Assembly (NCBI RefSeq): GCF_900299535.1
Contig: NZ_OMKE01000009.1
Location: 1-64,000, forward strand
From: Aquimarina aquimarini
Lineage (GTDB): Bacteria > Bacteroidota > Bacteroidia > Flavobacteriales > Flavobacteriaceae
Length of the DNA stretch: 64,000 nucleotides
Reading direction: 5' to 3'
In this document: positions 20,221 through 29,703 of the stretch, one piece after another
Layout of the letters: each line of letters starts with the position of its first letter
Position numbering within the stretch: position 1 is the first letter of the stretch
Notes under the pieces: generated by a model
Seen by the model: only the letters and a program-made list of their open reading frames with translations
Told to the model about the DNA's origin: nothing
The model's database searches: none
Translations under genes and position numbers: made by a program

Positions 20221-20279
20221 ATAAATTATACTATCATATATTCACCTCCTCTTCTTGGGGAGATTAAGAATCTAGCAAC

Positions 20280-21077
20280 TTATAAAGATTTCTCTTTCTC
20301 TTCTTCTGGTTTTTTGAATATCGAAGGGGAAGGCTTTTCGATACTTGAACTTGCATTTACAAAACGTACTTCATTTTTAACCTCTCCCACTACTCCATCA
20401 GCATATGCTCTCCATTTTAAAGTTTCAGGAAGCAATAAACCATCTACATCACTCCAATCTGCATATTCTACCAAGCTTACTTTTTTACTTGCTTCTTTAC
20501 TGAAATAGGTAACCGTATACCCCAAGAATTTCATTTTGTTTGAGATCTTATCGAAATACAAAAAGTAGTTATCTTTTGGAGAATCTCCTACGCCCTCACC
20601 ATAGGATATTTTATATCCAAAATATGCAGTGTCATCTACTGTAAGGTCTTCTATTTTTTCATAAGAAATTCCTTCATCACCTAATACAAAAGGCATTGCA
20701 TAAAAATAAAACATCAAATTATGGTAGAAACGAGGGTTTCCTTCAAAATAAGTAGAATCTTGTGCTACCCATGCTTCATTACCATCATATCCCAAAGCAT
20801 ATGCATCCGTTTCTATACGTGCATGTCTTGTTTTAAGATCAGTAGTGTGTTTTTCATTCCCGTTAGGTTTTACAATTTCAAAAATCAATGTGTTTCTTTT
20901 ATCAAAAGTATCAATCCCTCCATGGGCTTTAAAAACAGCTGCAATATCTTCAGGAAAATCTTTAGACCTACTTGGTATAATTTCTTCTTTTACCTGAATT
21001 TCTTTTTCAGATTTGACTTCTTTCTTACAAGAAATCATCATTGTACATATTGCTATTGGTATCAGTAACCTTTTCAT
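20280..21077 (-). CDS. lipoprotein, DUF6503-like
   Basis: 265 residues with a lipoprotein signal (MKRLLIPIAICTMMISC, then KKE). The mature part opens with a Lys/Glu-rich linker and has the pattern AVFKAHGGIDTFDKRNTLIF, then repeated beta-strand pieces (YALGYDGNEAWVAQDSTYF, YFLYFDKISNKMKFLGYTV) and a C-terminal WSDVDGLLLPETLKW. This resembles the LolA/outer-membrane lipoprotein-sorting fold and the Bacteroidota DUF6503 family, with no established function. It is probably periplasmic and membrane-anchored. It is followed 66 bp upstream by another envelope gene on the same strand. Confidence 0.7.
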   Translation of the reverse strand: MKRLLIPIAICTMMISCKKEVKSEKEIQVKEEIIPSRSKDFPEDIAAVFKAHGGIDTFDKRNTLIFEIVKPNGNEKHTTDLKTRHARIETDAYALGYDGNEAWVAQDSTYFEGNPRFYHNLMFYFYAMPFVLGDEGISYEKIEDLTVDDTAYFGYKISYGEGVGDSPKDNYFLYFDKISNKMKFLGYTVTYFSKEASKKVSLVEYADWSDVDGLLLPETLKWRAYADGVVGEVKNEVRFVNASSSIEKPSPSIFKKPEEEKEKSL

Positions 21078-21143
21078 GATGAGAATGTGTTTTAAAATTT
21101 TAAAACACCTTAGTCGATTTTACAGCAAATCCTTACAGAAACA

Positions 21144-22160
21144 TTACCATTTTTTAGATTTACCTACAACTTTCCCTCCTTCGTATGTGTGTTTTTTATC
21201 AGAAAACGTATAATTATTATCGTTATACTTGAAGGTTTTAGCATCTGCTCCTTCTACTATTTGCCCTAAAAAAAATACGAAACTAGCATCTTTTGAATAC
21301 CCATATCCAACTTCTTCAAAAGTTAAAGCATCCGCCTCTTCTATGCGTATTCCTTGATAATAAATACTATTATCTATTTTAACAATAGTATTATCATTAT
21401 AAAACTGTATTTCTTCTGGTTTTTTAAAAGGAATTCTAATTATTGTATCCATATCCTTTGTCTCTACCCCTCTATCTTTGGTATGAATATACACATACTT
21501 ATCATCACGAATATATGAAGGCACTAGGGCAACCGCTTCAGATATATTGGCATCAATTTTATATAAAGGTTGTTGATACCTTACCAGATACACCCCATTA
21601 ATGTCTTTACAAAATTGATCACTAATTACCGCAAAAGATTCATGATCTACTTTTGTAAACTTTTCTTCATTTCTAAAAATGAAATTTTTATCCTTTGCAA
21701 AATCATAGTTCAACTGTTCATATGTCTCTGGATCAGCATCTTCAAACACTTTAAAACCTTCTCCCTTTTCACCAATATGATAATAATTATCTGTAAGAAT
21801 ATATACGTGATTTTTATCCATTGGAACATAATTGGCCTTTACTCTAAAGGAAGCTACATCTATTCCAAAATCAATTATTTTAGATTTAAAATAAGCATAT
21901 TCTTTATCTTTTGCATAATCTCTACCTAGCACCTGAAAAGTAGCCATATCTACCTTCATATCATGTTTTCCTAAAGAAAACCAATTTCCCATAGGACTAA
22001 ATACAATTCCTTCTCCATCTCTAGTATAGAAGTATGAATCAGACAATTCCTCATTCACCAATTTCCCAAATGGGTTTAAAAAACGATACACCCCATACCC
22101 ACCTAAAGTAATCAGGAGTACAAAAATAGTTGCCAATATCATCAATATCTTTTTTATCAT
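21144..22160 (-). CDS. DKNYY repeat-containing membrane-anchored protein
   Basis: 338 residues with one N-terminal membrane segment (about 5-28). The rest is made of degenerate repeats of about 40-50 residues, each with a core like YAKDKEYAYFKSKII, FAKDKNFIFRNEEKF, YSKDASFVFFLGQIV and FSDKKHTYEGGKVV, alternating with DxxTFxxL-type strands. This is the DKNYY family pattern, widespread in Gram-negative bacteria and without known activity. The domain should lie in the periplasm, anchored in the inner membrane. Confidence 0.8.
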   Translation of the reverse strand: MIKKILMILATIFVLLITLGGYGVYRFLNPFGKLVNEELSDSYFYTRDGEGIVFSPMGNWFSLGKHDMKVDMATFQVLGRDYAKDKEYAYFKSKIIDFGIDVASFRVKANYVPMDKNHVYILTDNYYHIGEKGEGFKVFEDADPETYEQLNYDFAKDKNFIFRNEEKFTKVDHESFAVISDQFCKDINGVYLVRYQQPLYKIDANISEAVALVPSYIRDDKYVYIHTKDRGVETKDMDTIIRIPFKKPEEIQFYNDNTIVKIDNSIYYQGIRIEEADALTFEEVGYGYSKDASFVFFLGQIVEGADAKTFKYNDNNYTFSDKKHTYEGGKVVGKSKKW

Positions 22161-22274
22161 TGGGTTAGAGTTTGTCTTAATTTTTAACCACTCTTAAGAC
22201 AAAACTATAAAATATAATAGTCAACTATATCCCTGTAAACAGTGAATCATCAAGACATAAACATCTCAAAATGA

Positions 22275-23591
22275 TTACGTTTTCTGCTTTTTCTTTTTTG
22301 CAGCTGGAAAAAGCACATTATTCAATATCAAACGATATCCAGGAGAGTTAGGATGTAATTCTAACTCGGTTTTTGGATCACCTACTCGATGTGTATAGTC
22401 TTCTGGATCGTGCCCTCCATAAAAAGTAAAAAACCCTTTTCCTTTGATTCCATGTATATAACGGGCCTCTGAATTTGTTCTATTCTCTCCCAACACCAAC
22501 ACATTAGACTTAATCTCATTTGGGTTATACGCAGTAGTTTGCCCCATAAACCCTTTTACCAAAGCAGTATGATTTTGGCAAAGCATTGTTGGAATTGGAT
22601 CCCATTTGGCCGAAAAGCTCATTAAAGTAAAATAATCAGTAGTTTTAGAAATACGACGATTTCTAGTCATATCTATAGAAGAAAACTCATATACATTTGG
22701 GCTACGCTCAAGTGTAAAATTTTTAAAAGCAAAAGTTTTATTAAAATCTATTTTTGATTGATATCCTGGTTCACTAGGGTCTCCATCAAACATAGGTTCA
22801 CAAATATCTATTCCTTCTGCCGCCAAAGCTATTTCAAAACTATCAGTAGCACTACACATTGCAAACATAAACCCTCCTCCAACAACATAATCTCTAATCT
22901 TGAGAACAACCGCCAACTTTTCTTCTGAAACTTTTGAATACCCTAAAGTTTTTGCAAGTTTTTCTGCTGCTTTTTTCTCTCTTATATACCATGGCGCTGC
23001 TCTATATGAAGCATAAAACTTACCATATTGTCCTGTAAAATCTTCATGATGCAAATGCAACCAGTCATATAAGATTAAATTATCTTCTAAAACTTCCTTA
23101 TCATAAATTGTCTCATAAGGAATTTCTGCAAAGGTCAATACCATCGTCACTGCATCATCCCAAGGTTGATTTCCTTTTGGAGAATACACTGCTATTTTAG
23201 GGGCTTTCTCTAAAACAACAGCTTCCATATTCTGCGATGGACTACTAATTTCCGCAAGAATATCATTTGTTTCTGCATCACTCAGTACTTCATAAGAAAC
23301 CCCTCTAATCGTACATTCTTTTCTTATATTATCTACATCTGGCAATAAAAATGATCCTCCTCTGTAGTTCAGCAACCATTTTACTTTGATGTCTTTACTT
23401 AGCGTCCAGTACGTAATACCATAAGCTTTTAGGTGGTTTTGCTGGCTTTCTGCATCCATGGGTATCAACACATAAGATGCATATGATTGAAATGTAAATA
23501 AAAGAAGAAATATAATTATAAGATATTGAAATCTTCTTTTTGGGTTCAAAGAAGATTTCAATAGTTGTAATATTTTAGAAAGGTACTTCAT
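22275..23591 (-). CDS. conserved Bacteroidota protein often labelled asparagine synthetase B
   Basis: 438 residues from the ATG at 23591 (a longer frame begins at 23609). It has one hydrophobic N-terminal segment (about residues 20-38) ending ASYVLIPMDAESQQNHLKAY. The core has a flavodoxin- or glutamine-amidotransferase-like feel (KIAVYSPKGNQPWDDAVTMV, GGGFMFAMCSATDSFEIAL). Automatic annotations of close homologues call it asparagine synthetase B, but I see neither the N-terminal catalytic Cys2 nor the ATP-pyrophosphatase motif SGGxDS of that enzyme, so the name is doubtful and the function unknown. Its start overlaps the dnaB stop by 17 bp, suggesting translational coupling. Confidence 0.8.
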   Translation of the reverse strand: MKYLSKILQLLKSSLNPKRRFQYLIIIFLLLFTFQSYASYVLIPMDAESQQNHLKAYGITYWTLSKDIKVKWLLNYRGGSFLLPDVDNIRKECTIRGVSYEVLSDAETNDILAEISSPSQNMEAVVLEKAPKIAVYSPKGNQPWDDAVTMVLTFAEIPYETIYDKEVLEDNLILYDWLHLHHEDFTGQYGKFYASYRAAPWYIREKKAAEKLAKTLGYSKVSEEKLAVVLKIRDYVVGGGFMFAMCSATDSFEIALAAEGIDICEPMFDGDPSEPGYQSKIDFNKTFAFKNFTLERSPNVYEFSSIDMTRNRRISKTTDYFTLMSFSAKWDPIPTMLCQNHTALVKGFMGQTTAYNPNEIKSNVLVLGENRTNSEARYIHGIKGKGFFTFYGGHDPEDYTHRVGDPKTELELHPNSPGYRLILNNVLFPAAKKKKQKT

Positions 23592-25122
23592 CGTCATCAC
23601 TAGAGTCATTTATGCTACTCCCAAAAGCTTCATCAGCACTAGGAAGATGATTTGTACTAAACGGTTCATCTTCTTCTTTACCATCATTCATTTTAGAATG
23701 AAACTCAAAAGGAGTACTAAAATCATCTAAGTTATCAAATTTACCTAAGTGACCAATAAATTTTAACCTAATATTTTCTAATCCACCATTACGGTGTTTT
23801 GCCACAATAAATTCACCTTGACCTTGAGTAGATGATCTTTCTTCATCATCCCACTCATCAATTTTATAATATTCAGGTCTAAAGATAAAGGCTACAATAT
23901 CTGCATCCTGCTCAATCGCTCCAGATTCACGAAGGTCACTCAATAATGGTCTTTTACTTCCTCCACGAGTTTCTACAGCCCTTGACAACTGAGATAAAGC
24001 AATTACAGGAATATTCAATTCTTTTGCCAAAGCTTTCAGGTTACGAGAAATCGTTGATATTTCTTGTTCACGATTTCCATTTTTACCACTTCCTCCAGCA
24101 GTCATTAATTGTAGGTAATCAATCACAATCATTCGTATGCCATGCTGCGATGCCAAACGTCTTGCTTTTGCTCTAAGGTCAAAAATTGATAGTGATGGAG
24201 TATCATCAATAAACAATGGTGCTTTTTCTAGATCTTTTACTTTTACATTAAGTTGTTCCCACTCGTGTTTCTCTAACTTACCAGTACGTAATTTCTCTGA
24301 AGAAAGACCTGTTTCTGAAGAAATCAAACGTGTAATCAGCTGAACTGACGACATCTCCAGAGAGAAAAAAGCTACAGGAATATTACTTCCAACAGCCATA
24401 TTTCTTGCCATAGACAATGTTAAAGCGGTTTTACCCATACCTGGACGAGCGGCCACAATGATCAAGTCACTTGGTTGCCAACCAGAAGTTAGCTTATCTA
24501 GTTTATCAAAACCAGAAGGAACACCACTCATCCCCTCTTTATTTGAGATCTCTTGTATTTTTTTCTTTGCTTGTATTACAAGACTCTGCGCACTCTCTGT
24601 AGATCGTTTAATATTTCCTTGAGTAACCTCATACAATCTGGATTCTGCCATATCCAAAAGATCAAAAACATCAGCAGTTTCATCATAGGATTCTTCAATA
24701 ATTTCATTCGAAATTTTAATCAAACTTCGTTGTATATATTTCTGAAGAATAATTCTAGCATGAAACTCAATATGGGCAGAAGAGGCTACTTTTTGAGTTA
24801 ATTGTATTAAGTAATAATCACCTCCTGCCAATTCTAGTTTTGAATCTTTCTTTAATTGAGTCGAAACCGTTAACAAGTCAATAGGCTCAGAGTTTTCAAA
24901 GAGTTTAAAAATCGCTTCAAAGATGTACTGATGGGCTTCTCTATAAAAAACATCGGGATTTAATATATCAATAATTTCATCAACCCCTTTTTTATCAATC
25001 ATCATTGCTCCAAGCACAACTTCCTCTAAATCAACTGCTTGAGGAGGTATTTTTCCTTTTTCAAGCGAAATTACGTTCCCCCGATCGTAATTCATTTGTT
25101 TAGTTTGCTTTACTTTTTCCAT
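23575..25122 (-). CDS. dnaB: replicative DNA helicase DnaB
   Basis: 515 residues. This hexameric helicase unwinds DNA at the replication fork. The N-terminal primase-interacting domain spans about 25-130 (PPQAVDLEEVVLGAMMID), a linker helix follows, and the RecA-like domain starts near residue 200 with Walker A AARPGMGKT (Lys231), Walker B-type VIDYLQLM, and DLRESGAIEQDADIVAFI. Length is normal and there is no intein. It is followed by the conserved gene at 22275 with a 17-bp overlap. Confidence 0.97.
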   Translation of the reverse strand: MEKVKQTKQMNYDRGNVISLEKGKIPPQAVDLEEVVLGAMMIDKKGVDEIIDILNPDVFYREAHQYIFEAIFKLFENSEPIDLLTVSTQLKKDSKLELAGGDYYLIQLTQKVASSAHIEFHARIILQKYIQRSLIKISNEIIEESYDETADVFDLLDMAESRLYEVTQGNIKRSTESAQSLVIQAKKKIQEISNKEGMSGVPSGFDKLDKLTSGWQPSDLIIVAARPGMGKTALTLSMARNMAVGSNIPVAFFSLEMSSVQLITRLISSETGLSSEKLRTGKLEKHEWEQLNVKVKDLEKAPLFIDDTPSLSIFDLRAKARRLASQHGIRMIVIDYLQLMTAGGSGKNGNREQEISTISRNLKALAKELNIPVIALSQLSRAVETRGGSKRPLLSDLRESGAIEQDADIVAFIFRPEYYKIDEWDDEERSSTQGQGEFIVAKHRNGGLENIRLKFIGHLGKFDNLDDFSTPFEFHSKMNDGKEEDEPFSTNHLPSADEAFGSSINDSSDDDEVPF

Positions 25123-25222
25123 GGTTACGAATGTAAAAAATTGTACCTAAATATAAAGATACGAATGTCCACTGGTCTTCAACAAATGGACTGTTAATAA
25201 CTCTATTTTATTGTTAATAAGC

Positions 25223-25255
25223 ATAAAAAAAATCTGAAGTCTACAACTTCAGATT
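25223..25255 (-). terminator. intrinsic terminator of accA
   Basis: 10-bp perfect stem (25231-25240 with 25246-25255), with a T-run on the minus strand from the A-run at 25224-25232. It lies 27 bp past the accA stop. Confidence 0.85.
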
Positions 25256-25281
25256 CAGGTAGTAAGTGATTCTTTTGGAGA

Positions 25282-26235
25282 TTAATCTTTAAATACTCCC
25301 ATATTTGCATATTTCTCCATTCGTTTTCCTACAAGTTCTTCTGGTGATAAGTTTTTTAATTCTTCAAAAGATGCCAAAATTTTATCTCGCACTGTTTTGA
25401 ACGTTGTTTCTCTATCACTATGAGCTCCACCTAATGGTTCTCTTACAATCTCATCAACTACATTAAGCTTTACACTATCTTTTGCTGTTAACTTCAACGC
25501 TTCAGCAGCCAGTTCTTTCTGTTCCCAACTTCTCCATAAAATAGAAGAGCAGTTTTCTGGAGATATTACTGAGTACCATGCGTTTTCTAACATCAACACT
25601 TTGTCTCCTACTCCAATACCTAATGCACCTCCACTGGCTCCTTCTCCAATTACAATTACAATCACAGGAACTTTAAGACGTGTCATTTCTAATATATTAC
25701 GAGCAATTGCTTCTCCTTGTCCACGCTCTTCTGCTTCTAATCCTGGGTATGCTCCAGGAGTATCGATAAAAGTTACGACAGGAAGGTTAAACTTCTCTGC
25801 ACTTTTCATCAAACGTAAAGCTTTGCGATACCCTTCTGGGTTTGCCATTCCAAAATTACGATACTGTCTAGTCTTGGTATTATAACCTTTTTGTTGACCG
25901 ACAAACATAAAACTCTGATCACCAATTTTTCCAAGACCACCAATCATTGCTTTATCATCACGAACATTTCGGTCACCGTGTAACTCTAAAAACGATTCTC
26001 CACAGATTGCATCTATATAATCCAAGGTATAAGGCCTTGAAGGGTGTCTAGACAACTGAACTCGTTGCCAAGGTGTAAGATTTTTGTATATTTCTTTTTT
26101 GGTTTCTTTTAATTTTTTTTCAATTTGCTTACAAGTATCTGTAACATCAACCTCGCTTTCTTCGCCTATGGCGCAAGCTTTTTCAAATTGCTCTTCAAGC
26201 TCTTTAATAGGGAGTTCAAAATCTAAATATTCCAT
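25282..26235 (-). CDS. accA: acetyl-CoA carboxylase carboxyltransferase subunit alpha
   Basis: 317 residues, the usual length. With AccD it transfers the carboxyl group from biotin to acetyl-CoA to make malonyl-CoA, the first step of fatty acid synthesis. Signs include [14 protein letters not shown] near residue 65, the crotonase-like core [20 protein letters not shown], and [17 protein letters not shown]. It has its own promoter and terminator and is monocistronic here; accD and accBC are not in the window. Confidence 0.97.
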   Translation of the reverse strand: MEYLDFELPIKELEEQFEKACAIGEESEVDVTDTCKQIEKKLKETKKEIYKNLTPWQRVQLSRHPSRPYTLDYIDAICGESFLELHGDRNVRDDKAMIGGLGKIGDQSFMFVGQQKGYNTKTRQYRNFGMANPEGYRKALRLMKSAEKFNLPVVTFIDTPGAYPGLEAEERGQGEAIARNILEMTRLKVPVIVIVIGEGASGGALGIGVGDKVLMLENAWYSVISPENCSSILWRSWEQKELAAEALKLTAKDSVKLNVVDEIVREPLGGAHSDRETTFKTVRDKILASFEELKNLSPEELVGKRMEKYANMGVFKD

Positions 26236-26270
26236 ATCAAGAATATATTTATATTACTAGGGTTAGCCGA

Positions 26271-26278
26271 CAAATATA
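26271..26278 (-). promoter_or_regulatory. candidate -7 promoter element of accA
   Basis: Minus-strand TATATTTG, a full match to TAnnTTTG, about 36 bp upstream of the accA ATG. It overlaps the tail of the preceding terminator. No good -33 TTG is seen. Confidence 0.5.
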
Positions 26279-26298
26279 AAAACTTTACTTCGTAAAGT
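26276..26298 (-). terminator. terminator of the EamA transporter gene
   Basis: 7-bp stem (26282-26288 with 26292-26298), 3-nt loop, then TTTTTATA on the minus strand. It starts 11 bp past the EamA stop and runs into the accA promoter element. Confidence 0.6.
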
Positions 26299-26308
26299 AG
26301 TGTAAAGT

Positions 26309-27217
26309 TCATGCTCTTTTTCTTTTTTTAGCATTTTTAAAGATTCCATTCATTATAACCGTACAGAGAATAATAGCTGCTCCGTAGTAAAACTGGGGGT
26401 TCATCTTCTCTGCTTCTCCAAAAATTAAAAAAGCCAATATAATACCATATACAGGTTCCATATTAACCGTAAGCATTACTGTATAAGGACTCAAATATTT
26501 CATTACCTGCACCGAACCTATAAATGCATATGCTGTGCAAACAGAAGCTAATAATAGCATATACAACCAATCAGAGGTAGATAATTGAAAAAATGAAAGT
26601 GTAAATCCTTCTGTCTTTTTTCCAAAAACAGTCATTATTAATAAATAAATTGTTACAACCCCTACTCCACTCAATAATTCATAAAATGAAATCATTGATG
26701 GACGGTGTTGCTGTGCAACTTTCCCGTTTATAAGAGAAAAAACTGCTGACAAAAACGCTGAACACAATGCATATATAATCCCTTCTATATAATTCCCTTC
26801 TACCTTAAAAATGATATACAATCCTATAATAACCAGAATCCCAAAAAAAACTTCATACCAGATCATTTTTCTCTTATAAAAAATGGGTTCGAGTATAGAA
26901 GTAAAAAAAGCTCCTGTTGAAAGCATTGATAATGTTATTGATATATTAGACACTTTGATTGCAGCAAAAAAGGTAATCCAGTGCAAAGCGATAATAATTC
27001 CTGCTAAAAAAAGGGTAAAAAATAATCTTCTGGAAATACTTAGAGATATTTTCTTGAAACAAATGAATCCATAAATAAAAACAGAAGCAAGAAGCATCCT
27101 ATACCAAACTAAAGGAAGCGCATCGATAGAAATCAGCTCTCCTAAAACTGCGGTAAAACCCCATACAAATACTATAAAATGTAAATGAAGGTAATTTTTA
27201 AGTTTAACGCTTGGCAT
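26309..27217 (-). CDS. DMT-superfamily (EamA) transporter
   Basis: 302 residues with about ten membrane segments arranged as two EamA halves (about 8-140 and 150-295). The second half opens with YALCSAFLSAVFSLINGKVA, and the final helix is followed by a Lys/Arg-rich tail, which is typical. It exports or exchanges a small metabolite across the inner membrane; the substrate cannot be read from sequence. Its start overlaps the end of the LptF/G gene by 14 bp, so the two are co-transcribed and probably translationally coupled. Confidence 0.9.
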   Translation of the reverse strand: MPSVKLKNYLHLHFIVFVWGFTAVLGELISIDALPLVWYRMLLASVFIYGFICFKKISLSISRRLFFTLFLAGIIIALHWITFFAAIKVSNISITLSMLSTGAFFTSILEPIFYKRKMIWYEVFFGILVIIGLYIIFKVEGNYIEGIIYALCSAFLSAVFSLINGKVAQQHRPSMISFYELLSGVGVVTIYLLIMTVFGKKTEGFTLSFFQLSTSDWLYMLLLASVCTAYAFIGSVQVMKYLSPYTVMLTVNMEPVYGIILAFLIFGEAEKMNPQFYYGAAIILCTVIMNGIFKNAKKRKRA

Positions 27218-28274
27218 TATACAATAGATAAATAGCTAAAATCCCAAAAGATATATTAGGAAACCATACTGCAATTATTGGTGGAAAATCAGATTGATTT
27301 GCCAATGTACCTAATACTTTATCAAAAAAGATAAAAACAAATGCCAAAGAAATACCCACCGCAAGATTAACTCCCATTCCTCCTCTTCTCTTCATAGAAG
27401 AAACTGCTACACCAATTACTGTAAGAATAAAGGCAGACACAGGGATACTCCATCGCTTATATGCTACCACTTTATATCTATTTATATCTGATGAACCTCT
27501 TTTACTTTCTTTTTTTATAAACTTACTTAATTCTGTATAATTCAAGGTTTCTGCCACATAAGTAACTGGCGTAAATTCATCTATATTAAATGGTAGGATG
27601 GTATCTTTGGTTTTCGCTTTTTCTATAATATCTTTATCCTCTAAAACTGTACGTTTTACATAATCTTTTAATTCATAAACACTATCCTTAAACACAATAT
27701 TCCTAGCAGATATCTTAATACGTAATGTGTTTCCATCAAAATATTCTAATGTAAAATTTGTGGCAGACTTCTCTAGAGGTTTAAAATTATTTGCATACAA
27801 GAACATACTGTCATTAAGTTGTCTATATACATTTTTTGTTTCTTGTACTTTTTTATTTTTCTTGAGATAAGAATACTTAAATTCATTAAACCCTTGACTA
27901 GCTTTGGGAGCCAAAAACAATCCCATTGCCAATGCCCCTATACAAATTATAACAGCTCCTACCATATAGGGTCTAAGAAACCTCCAAAAGGAAACTCCAG
28001 AACTTAAAAAAGCAATAATTTCGGTTTTGTTTGCTAGTTTTGAAGTAAACCATATTACTGATAGAAATACAAAAAGAGGAAATAGTAGATTAGCAAAATA
28101 TATTGTAAAATCAAGATAATACCCTATTACTGCATCAAGGGGTACTTTATGCTCTAGCATATTATCTATTTTTTCTGAAAGATCTACAATAATTCCTATC
28201 GGAATAAAAAGCAAGATCATTGTAAAAAATGTCCCCAAATACCTTTTAAGTATGTACCAGTCTAATATTTTCAT
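27204..28274 (-). CDS. LptF/LptG family permease (lipopolysaccharide export)
   Basis: 356 residues in the YjgP/YjgQ family. Membrane segments lie near 12-35, 55-80 and 100-120, then a periplasmic beta-jellyroll part (about 130-270), then three more membrane segments to the end. This is the layout of the inner membrane permease subunits that pull LPS out of the membrane for transport to the cell surface. The opening ILDWYILKRYLGTFF is typical. LptF and LptG cannot be told apart with confidence. It sits between tgt and the EamA gene. Confidence 0.92.
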   Translation of the reverse strand: MKILDWYILKRYLGTFFTMILLFIPIGIIVDLSEKIDNMLEHKVPLDAVIGYYLDFTIYFANLLFPLFVFLSVIWFTSKLANKTEIIAFLSSGVSFWRFLRPYMVGAVIICIGALAMGLFLAPKASQGFNEFKYSYLKKNKKVQETKNVYRQLNDSMFLYANNFKPLEKSATNFTLEYFDGNTLRIKISARNIVFKDSVYELKDYVKRTVLEDKDIIEKAKTKDTILPFNIDEFTPVTYVAETLNYTELSKFIKKESKRGSSDINRYKVVAYKRWSIPVSAFILTVIGVAVSSMKRRGGMGVNLAVGISLAFVFIFFDKVLGTLANQSDFPPIIAVWFPNISFGILAIYLLYNAKR

Positions 28275-28396
28275 TAAAATTCTTATAAATTCAAACCTCT
28301 ATACTTTGTCTTGACAACCTGATTACTGAAGTTTTAAATATCAACAATCGCACTCATATAGAGATTACTCTTTTTTACTTCTTATTACCTCAATCG

Positions 28397-29527
28397 TTAT
28401 AATCTTTTATCCATTTGCTTCACCATCATATTCTTCCAAGAATAAAAATCTCCAGCCAATATATGTTTTCTCGCTTCTCGAACCAACCACAGATAAAATC
28501 CAAGATTATGTATCGTTGCTATTTGTTTTCCTAATAATTCATTAACCGAAAAAAGATGTTTTAAATATGCTTTTGAATACTCTGTATCTACAAAAGTAAT
28601 CCCCATCTCATCAATAGGAGAAAAATCATCCTGCCATTTCCTGTTTTTTATATTAATAGTACCGTGTGCTGTAAATAACATTCCATTACGAGCATTACGT
28701 GTTGGCATTACACAATCAAACATATCTATCCCTAACGCTATATTCTCAAGAATATTAATAGGAGTCCCTACTCCCATTAGATATCTTGGCTTATCTTCTG
28801 GCAAAATCTCAGTAACCACTTCTGTCATTGCATACATTTCTTCTGCGGGTTCTCCTACAGACAATCCTCCTATAGCATTACCAACAGCTCCTGCATTGGC
28901 AATATATTCTGCTGATTGCCTTCTAAGATCTTTATAAGTACTCCCTTGTACTATTGGGAAAAAAGCTTGATCATATCCATATTTAACTGGAGTTTTTTCT
29001 AAATGTTGCACACAACGATCCAACCACCTATGTGTCATATGCATACTTCTTTTTGCATATCTATAATCACAAGGATAAGGAGTACACTCATCAAAAGCCA
29101 TAATAATATCTGCTCCAATGGTACGCTGGATTTCCATGACGTTTTCTGGAGTAAACACATGATAAGAACCATCTATATGAGACTTAAACTTTACTCCTTC
29201 TTCTTTTATTTTACGATTATCAGACAACGAATATACTTGGTATCCTCCACTATCTGTAAGAATGTTTCTATCCCAATTCATAAACTTATGTAGTCCTCCT
29301 GCTTTTTCAAGAATAGGGGTCTGAGGTCTCAAATATAAATGATAGGTATTACCAAGAATAATATCAGGGTTAATATCATTTTTCAATTCTCTCTGATGCA
29401 CACCTTTTACAGTTCCTACTGTTCCTACTGGCATAAAAATAGGAGTTTCTATCACTCCGTGATCTGTCGTTATTTTTCCTGCCCGAGCACTGCTCTCTGG
29501 GTCTTTAGATAAAAGGTCAAATTGCAT
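28397..29527 (-). CDS. tgt: tRNA guanosine(34) transglycosylase (queuosine synthesis), zinc ligands missing
   Basis: 376 residues, full length. It exchanges guanine 34 of tRNAs with GUN anticodons for the queuosine precursor. Catalytic-site motifs are intact: LTDSGGYQVYSL (Asp92), AFDECTPY (Asp146) and MFDCVMPTRNARNG near 269-282. The zinc site is not: the segment that normally reads CxCxxC aligns without gaps to Gly309, Thr311 and Asp314 (PIDEMGITFVDTEYSKAYL), while the family's His in ATIHN (His340) is kept. The enzyme probably folds without zinc; loss of function is less likely given the intact core. Confidence 0.93.
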   Translation of the reverse strand: MQFDLLSKDPESSARAGKITTDHGVIETPIFMPVGTVGTVKGVHQRELKNDINPDIILGNTYHLYLRPQTPILEKAGGLHKFMNWDRNILTDSGGYQVYSLSDNRKIKEEGVKFKSHIDGSYHVFTPENVMEIQRTIGADIIMAFDECTPYPCDYRYAKRSMHMTHRWLDRCVQHLEKTPVKYGYDQAFFPIVQGSTYKDLRRQSAEYIANAGAVGNAIGGLSVGEPAEEMYAMTEVVTEILPEDKPRYLMGVGTPINILENIALGIDMFDCVMPTRNARNGMLFTAHGTINIKNRKWQDDFSPIDEMGITFVDTEYSKAYLKHLFSVNELLGKQIATIHNLGFYLWLVREARKHILAGDFYSWKNMMVKQMDKRL

Positions 29528-29547
29528 AATTCCTGTTTGGTAGAGCG

Positions 29548-29555
29548 CAAAGATA
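29548..29555 (-). promoter_or_regulatory. candidate -7 promoter element of tgt
   Basis: Minus-strand TATCTTTG, a full match to TAnnTTTG, 20 bp upstream of the tgt ATG. No convincing -33 TTG. Confidence 0.45.
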
Positions 29556-29703
29556 GCTAACTAAAATTACATGGATCTACTTAGGTTTTCTAAAACTTTT
29601 TGTTATTAACAATAGTTTCTTAATTAAAAGCAGGCTATACATTTTGTCACCGCATACAAAACCTGTATTTTTGGAGCTTTATTATCAAGAAATCAGCAGT
29701 ATA

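Noticed and set aside
23575..25122. Possible intein in DnaB, a common site for them
   Set aside because: The gene is of normal length and Walker A and B regions are uninterrupted.
29644..29703. TTG start that would lengthen the transketolase N-subunit by 20 residues
   Set aside because: The ATG at 29704 gives the normal family N-terminus; the extension is not like the family.
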